Origin: Perlucidibaca wandonensis
Lineage (GTDB): Bacteria > Pseudomonadota > Gammaproteobacteria > Pseudomonadales > Moraxellaceae
Length of the DNA stretch: 64,000 nucleotides
NCBI RefSeq assembly: GCF_042677145.1
Contig: NZ_JBHTIT010000001.1
Coordinates: 62,001-126,000 of the forward strand
Direction: 5' to 3'
Part shown: positions 59,529 through 64,000 of the stretch, piece after piece
Layout of the letters: each line of letters starts with the position of its first letter
Numbering within the stretch: position 1 is the stretch's first letter
Notes under the pieces: model-generated
Seen by the model: the letters and a program-made list of their open reading frames with translations, nothing else
Databases searched by the model: none
What the model was told of the DNA's origin: nothing
Translations under genes and position numbers: made by a program

Positions 59529-60673
59529 ACGCAGGCAACCGCTATACCGGCTTAATTAATCGCTACCGTAGCCACTTACCGGTGACTGCCGACACGCGCA
59601 TCATTTCTTTGGGTGAGGGCAATACGCCGTTAATTCGCCTGAAAAATATCCCAGCGTTGATTGGCAAAAATGTCGAAATTTATGTGAAATACGAAGGTCT
59701 GAACCCGACCGGCTCGTTTAAAGATCGCGGCATGACCATGGCTGTGACTAAGGCTGTGGAAGAGGGCTCGAAAGCGATTATTTGCGCCTCAACCGGTAAT
59801 ACCTCAGCTGCTGCCGCTGCCTATGCGGCGCGCGCTGGCATCAAAGCCTTTGTGCTTATTCCAGAAGGCAAAATTGCCATGGGTAAGCTGGCACAGGCCA
59901 TGATGTATGGCGCCATCACCCTGCAAATTCGCGGCAACTTCGACGATGGCATGGAGCTGGTTAAGCAAGTCGCGGCGCATGCGCCAGTGACTATCGTTAA
60001 CTCGGTTAACCCCTATCGTCTGCAAGGTCAAAAAACTGCGGCTTTCGAAATTGTCGAAGAGCTTGGCCGCGCACCTGACTACCACTGTCTACCAGTCGGT
60101 AACGCCGGTAACATCACGGCGCATTGGATCGGCTATTGCGAATACTCCACGCCAGTTGGCGAAACTGTGACTCAGTCATGTAGTTTCTGTAATGGCAAAT
60201 GCACTTTTGCTTGCGAGCCTGTGATCAGCAATCGTCCAAAAATGCTTGGCTATCAAGCCTCCGGCTCTGCGCCATTTGTGCGTGGCGGCCCAGTGAAAAA
60301 TCCAGAAACCGTGGCCACTGCGATTCGCATCGGTAACCCGCAAAGCTACGATCAAGCACTGAAAGTGATGAGTGAGTCGGGCGGTTGGTTTGATGAACTC
60401 AGCGACCAAGAAATTCTCGATACTCAGCGCCTGTTGGCGATGAGCGAAGGTATTTTCTGTGAGCCAGCATCTGCGGCCTCCTTGGGTGGCGCTATTCGCG
60501 ACATCAAGTCCGGCAAGATTGCTGAAGGTTCGGTCATCGTCTGCACACTGACTGGCAATGGCTTGAAAGATCCTGACACGGCCATTGGCCAGTGCCAAAG
60601 CTCGGTGCTGAAAACCATCGATGCTACCTTGGATCAAGTCCGCGATAGCATTCTGCAATCGATGGGTGTTTAA
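59525..60673 (+). CDS. thrC: Threonine synthase with a cysteine-rich insertion
   Basis: 382 residues. PLP enzyme turning O-phosphohomoserine into threonine; PLP Lys66 in NPTGSFKDRGM, CASTGNTSAAAAAYAARAG, VGNAGNITAHWIGY (phosphate-cup), ATAIRIGNP, TLTGNGLKDPD. Between HWIGYCEY and PKMLGYQ, where related enzymes have a short loop, there is a ~25-residue insertion with Cys219, Cys222, Cys226 and Cys230 (CSFCNGKCTFAC), plus Cys205. This spacing (Cx2Cx3Cx3C) could bind a metal. Coupled to hom by ATGA; recJ starts 34 bases on. Confidence 0.95.
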   Translation: MNAGNRYTGLINRYRSHLPVTADTRIISLGEGNTPLIRLKNIPALIGKNVEIYVKYEGLNPTGSFKDRGMTMAVTKAVEEGSKAIICASTGNTSAAAAAYAARAGIKAFVLIPEGKIAMGKLAQAMMYGAITLQIRGNFDDGMELVKQVAAHAPVTIVNSVNPYRLQGQKTAAFEIVEELGRAPDYHCLPVGNAGNITAHWIGYCEYSTPVGETVTQSCSFCNGKCTFACEPVISNRPKMLGYQASGSAPFVRGGPVKNPETVATAIRIGNPQSYDQALKVMSESGGWFDELSDQEILDTQRLLAMSEGIFCEPASAASLGGAIRDIKSGKIAEGSVIVCTLTGNGLKDPDTAIGQCQSSVLKTIDATLDQVRDSILQSMGV

Positions 60674-60706
60674 GCTGCCGAGCACTCAGCTTCAGTTAAT
60701 CCCGTT

Positions 60707-62458
60707 ATGAGCACGCCTCTGCGCTGGCAGCGGCGTGCTTTAAGTCATGCCGATCTGCCCTCTGTGCCGCCTTTATTAGCCAGGCTCTACGCTGCCCGTG
60801 GCGTGCGTACTGAGTCTGAGCTAGCGATGACGTTGGCTGCTTTGCAGCCAGCCAGCAGCCTTCATGGCTTAACTGCGGCAATAGAATTATTGGCTCAAGC
60901 TCTGCATGAGCAATGGCGCATCCTCGTGGTCGGCGATTTCGACGCCGATGGCGCGACCAGCACAGCGCTATCCTTACGTGCCTTGCGTGCCATGGGTGCG
61001 CAGCATGTCGACTACTTAGTTCCCAATCGTTTTACCTATGGCTATGGCCTCACGCCCGGCATCGTCGCGCTGGCGCTGAGCGAGAAGCAGCCGCAGCTCA
61101 TCATCACCGTCGATAACGGTATTGCCAGTCATGAAGGCGTGGCGGCGGCACAGGCGGCGGGCGTGCGCGTACTCATCACCGATCATCATTTGCCCGGCGC
61201 AACGCTGCCGCCGGCCGATGCCATCGTCAACCCGAACCAAGCCGATTGCGACTTTCCCAGCAAAGCTTTAGCCGGCGTTGGTGTGGTGTTTTACGTGCTC
61301 TCAAGCCTGCGCACGCGCTTACGCGACGATGGCTGGTTCGCCGCTCAAGGCATTGCTGAGCCTAATATGGCTAATTATCTAGACCTTGTGGCTTTAGGTA
61401 CGGTGGCTGATGTGGTCGCGCTCGATGCCAATAATCGCCGCCTCGTGCAACAAGGCTTGGCGCGTATTCGAGCTGGGCGTTGCTGCCCTGGCATTACCGC
61501 TTTACTGCGTGTGGCTGAGCGTGATATCGCCAGTTTAGTAGCCAGTGATCTGGGCTTTGTTGTGGCGCCACGCCTCAATGCAGCAGGCCGCCTAGACGAT
61601 ATGCGCGAAGGCATTGAGTGCTTACTTTGCGATGATCCTGCTGAAGCCAAACGCATGGCAGAAGACCTTGATGCGCTGAATTTAGAGCGTCGCGAGATCG
61701 AAGCCGGCATGCAAAATGAAGCCATGGCGGCGATGCGCGAGCTGACCATCAGCGAAGAAAATTTGCCGCCCGGTTTAGTGCTTTACGACCGGCATTGGCA
61801 TCAAGGCGTAATTGGTTTGTTGGCAGGGCGTATTAAAGAGCGCTTTCATCGGCCAACAGTCGCCTTTGCGCCGGCACAAGCACCAGCGTACGGCGAGATG
61901 CCCAGCGAGCTAAAAGGCTCGGCGCGCTCCATTCCTGGCGTGCATATTCGCGATGTGCTCGATGCCATGGCGACGAAAAATCCCGGCCTTATCACGCGCT
62001 TTGGTGGTCACGCCATGGCGGCCGGCATGAGCTTACCCAGCACGCAGCTGGCGGCATTTCGCCTAGCCTTCGAAGAAACCTTGCGCGAATGGGTTCCGCC
62101 TGAAGCTTATGACGCAGTTTTGCTCACCGATGGCGAGCTCAGTGCCTCTGAGCTGAATGAGCAAACGGCGTATTTGATTCGCGATGCCGGCCCTTGGGGT
62201 CAGGCCTTTCCTGAGCCCTTATTTGAAGGTGAGTTTTTGTGTCTTGGTCAGCGCTTACTTAAAGATAAACACATCAAATTCAGCCTCTGCCATCCAGAGA
62301 GCAATCGCGTCATCGATGGCATTGCTTTTGGCGTGGATAGGGCACTTTGGCCTAATCTCAAGTGCGAGCGAATTCGTGTTGCTTATCGCTTAGATATCAA
62401 TCGTTTTCGCGGCATGGAGACGCTGCAGTTGCGCATCGAGGCGATGCTGGCGTTGTAA
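60707..62458 (+). CDS. recJ: Single-stranded-DNA 5'-3' exonuclease RecJ
   Basis: 583 residues, DHH superfamily. Motif I VVGDFDADGATSTALSLRAL, motif II TVDNGIASHEGV, motif III LITDHHLPG with metal-binding DHH, NYLDLVALGTVADVV, DHHA1 domain with KGSARSIPGVHI and GLITRFGGHAMAAGMSLP, then the OB-like C-terminal domain. Works in RecFOR recombination, mismatch and base-excision repair. In the usual thrC-recJ-prfB order. Confidence 0.97.
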   Translation: MSTPLRWQRRALSHADLPSVPPLLARLYAARGVRTESELAMTLAALQPASSLHGLTAAIELLAQALHEQWRILVVGDFDADGATSTALSLRALRAMGAQHVDYLVPNRFTYGYGLTPGIVALALSEKQPQLIITVDNGIASHEGVAAAQAAGVRVLITDHHLPGATLPPADAIVNPNQADCDFPSKALAGVGVVFYVLSSLRTRLRDDGWFAAQGIAEPNMANYLDLVALGTVADVVALDANNRRLVQQGLARIRAGRCCPGITALLRVAERDIASLVASDLGFVVAPRLNAAGRLDDMREGIECLLCDDPAEAKRMAEDLDALNLERREIEAGMQNEAMAAMRELTISEENLPPGLVLYDRHWHQGVIGLLAGRIKERFHRPTVAFAPAQAPAYGEMPSELKGSARSIPGVHIRDVLDAMATKNPGLITRFGGHAMAAGMSLPSTQLAAFRLAFEETLREWVPPEAYDAVLLTDGELSASELNEQTAYLIRDAGPWGQAFPEPLFEGEFLCLGQRLLKDKHIKFSLCHPESNRVIDGIAFGVDRALWPNLKCERIRVAYRLDINRFRGMETLQLRIEAMLAL

Positions 62459-62561
62459 GCTAGCTTTGCAAAGTGGCTTTACGCTGAGCTAATGCGCAGG
62501 CAGCACGCGCGCGCATTTTTCGCTACAATACCGCGCTTTACACGACGGCATTTTTAGCATC

Positions 62562-63657
62562 ATGGAAATTAATCCCTACGTCCTCCGCATTAAAGACCTC
62601 ACCGAGCGCACTGAGTCGCTCCGGGGGTATCTTTGACTACGACCTCAAGCAAGAGCGCTTAGAGGAGGTCACCCGCGAGCTTGAAGATCCCAAACTCTGG
62701 GATGAGCCCGAAAAAGCCCAAGCCATTGGTAAAGAACGCAGCATGCTCGAAGGCGTGGTACTGACCATTGATCAGCTAACTAGTGGCCTTGTCGACACCA
62801 AAGAGCTGCTCAGCTTAGCCGTTGAAGAAGATGACGAAGACACGCTAGTCGATGTTGCCAGCGAGCTAGATGGCCTAGATAAGCTGGTCAGCGATCTAGA
62901 GTTTCGTCGTATGTTTTCTGGCGAGATGGACCCCAATAACTGCTTTATCGACATTCAGTCCGGCTCTGGCGGCACTGAAGCGCAAGATTGGGCGAGCATG
63001 CTCATGCGCATGTTTTTGCGTTGGTCTGACCGTCACGGCTTTAAAACAGAAGTGATGGAAGTTTCCGATGGTGAAGTTGCTGGCATTAAGTCTTGCACCA
63101 TTCGCGTCGAAGGCGACTATGCCTTTGGTTGGCTGCGAACTGAGACTGGCGTGCATCGCTTAGTGCGGAAATCGCCATTCGATTCTGGCAACCGTCGTCA
63201 CACCTCATTTTCGGCGGTGTTTATCTCGCCAGAAATTGATGACGACATCGAAATTGATATCAATCCATCCGATGTGCGTACCGACACCTACCGCGCTAGT
63301 GGCGCTGGCGGTCAGCACATCAACAAAACTGACTCTGCTGTGCGTTTAACCCACGAACCTACGGGCACCGTGGTGGCTTGTCAAAACGAACGCTCGCAAC
63401 ACGCCAACCGCGATCGCGCATGGAAAATGTTACGCGCCAGACTCTATGAGCTGGAAGTGATGAAACGCAATCAAGCCAAACAAGCGCTAGAAGACACCAA
63501 GGCCGACATTGGCTGGGGCCATCAGATTCGCTCCTATGTGCTCGATCAGTCTCGCGTGAAAGATTTGCGCAGCAATATTGAAAGTTCTAACCCGAACGCC
63601 GTACTTGATGGCGATATCGACGAATTCATCCAAGCCTCATTAAAAATGGGCCTGTAA
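62562..63657 (+). CDS. prfB: Peptide chain release factor 2 (programmed +1 frameshift)
   Basis: 364 residues after a +1 shift at codon 25: frame one is 62562-62633 ending in an in-frame TGA (62634-62636), frame two resumes with GAC at 62635. RF2 features: stop-codon-reading SPF in RKSPFDSGNRRHTSF and the peptidyl-hydrolysis GGQ in ASGAGGQHINKTDSA. C-terminus SLKMGL. Recognises UGA/UAA. lysS follows after 12 bases, as in E. coli. Confidence 0.97.
62623..62637 (+). promoter_or_regulatory. prfB autoregulatory frameshift site
   Basis: Shine-Dalgarno-like GGGGG (62623-62627), three bases, then CTT-TGA-C (62631-62637): the canonical RF2 slip CUU UGA C. RF2 shortage lets the ribosome shift +1 and make more RF2. 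Confidence 0.97.
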
Positions 63658-63669
63658 GCGGACGCCACC

Positions 63670-64000
63670 ATGACAGATAAACCAGTAGAAAATACGCCAC
63701 CAGTAGATATCAACAAACTCATGGCTGAGCGTAAGCAGAAGCTTGCTGTACTGCGCGAGGCTGGCCCGGTATTTCCAAATGACTTCCGCCGCGATGCTAT
63801 CAGCAGTGACCTGCACACGCGCTTCGACGAGGCCACAACGGAAACCTTGGAAGCTGAGAAACCAGTTTTTTCAATTGCTGGCCGCATGATGCTGAAGCGC
63901 GTGATGGGCAAAGCTAGCTTCGCCACATTGCAAGATATGGGTGGGCGCCTTCAGATTTATGTTCAGCGCGATAGCATTGGTGAAGATGTTTACGCTGGCT
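63670..64000 (+). CDS. lysS: Lysyl-tRNA synthetase, class II (3' end cut by window edge)
   Basis: 110 codons visible: MTDKPVENTPPVDINKLMAE, RKQKLAVLREAGPVFPNDFR, then the start of the OB anticodon-binding domain (FSIAGRMMLKRVMGKASFAT, LQDMGGRLQIYVQRD). Class II LysRS, charging tRNA-Lys. ATG at 63670 is 12 bases after prfB, the standard prfB-lysS pair. The catalytic core lies beyond the window. Confidence 0.96.
   Translation, partial: MTDKPVENTPPVDINKLMAERKQKLAVLREAGPVFPNDFRRDAISSDLHTRFDEATTETLEAEKPVFSIAGRMMLKRVMGKASFATLQDMGGRLQIYVQRDSIGEDVYAG

Noticed and set aside
1..64000. CRISPR arrays, insertion sequences, prophage genes, toxin-antitoxin pairs, rRNA genes
   Set aside because: Read for on both strands; no spaced repeats, transposase, integrase (other than XerD) or phage structural gene was found.

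Overview
The window is a stretch of gammaproteobacterial chromosome, closest in gene order to the Pseudomonadales/Cellvibrionales side of the class. Evidence is the order relA-mazG, pyrG-kdsA-eno-ftsB-ispD-ispF-truD-surE-pcm, mltF divergent from purL, corB/ypjD divergent from ffh, rpsP-rimM-trmD-rplS, and xerD-dsbC-hom-thrC-recJ-prfB-lysS. This is inferred from protein content and synteny only; no species name can be given. Both window edges cut a gene (relA at the left, lysS at the right).

Layout. 0-5 kb: relA (partial), mazG, a small outer-membrane barrel, and a phosphate-selective-porin-like gene behind a candidate Pho box. 5-13 kb: a long forward run of nucleotide, Kdo, glycolysis, division, isoprenoid, tRNA and stress genes ending in surE-pcm. 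13-16 kb, reverse: tRNA-Arg(CCT), a short rpoS whose Shine-Dalgarno lies inside a leader hairpin, and dapE. nlpD is absent and rpoS is inverted relative to the usual order. 16-20.5 kb: a complete branched-chain amino-acid ABC transporter (livKHMGF order). 20.5-27.3 kb: mltF, purL and an AraC-type regulator.

27.3-31.7 kb is the accessory part. It is visibly A+T richer than its surroundings. It holds a lipoprotein, a decayed copy of the 3' end of a DUF167 gene, an FNT channel with a membrane-anchored PP2C-phosphatase/Ser-Thr-kinase fusion behind a sigma-54 promoter and an NtrC-like site, an intact DUF167 gene and a 52-residue Pmp3-type protein. Two long hairpins stand at its left edge and one at its right edge. 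The three share an almost invariant 21-base core containing a GNA-triloop mini-hairpin, but their stems are self-complementary and unrelated in sequence from copy to copy. No family I know has conserved loops and non-conserved but perfect arms, so this is the leading candidate for something undescribed.

31.7-45 kb: bacterioferritin; a translationally coupled trio (neutral-ceramidase fold, D-threonine-aldolase-like PLP protein, Tat-type aldonolactone-oxidase-like flavoprotein); an AraC regulator with two acyl-CoA dehydrogenases; two divergent NUDIX genes; gamma-carbonic anhydrase; purT; a CorB-like protein lacking its CNNM membrane domain; and ypjD.

45-53 kb: ffh runs directly into six genes that together look like a polyprenyl-phosphate pentose pathway (DprE1-like oxidase, DprE2-like reductase, HAD phosphatase, UbiA-type phosphoribosyl transferase, flippase-like membrane protein, GT39-type transferase), as in mycobacterial decaprenyl-phosphoryl-arabinose synthesis. 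53-64 kb: an EamA transporter converging on that operon, the ribosomal rpsP-trmD-rplS operon, and xerD to lysS, with prfB carrying the classical +1 frameshift and thrC carrying a cysteine-rich insertion.
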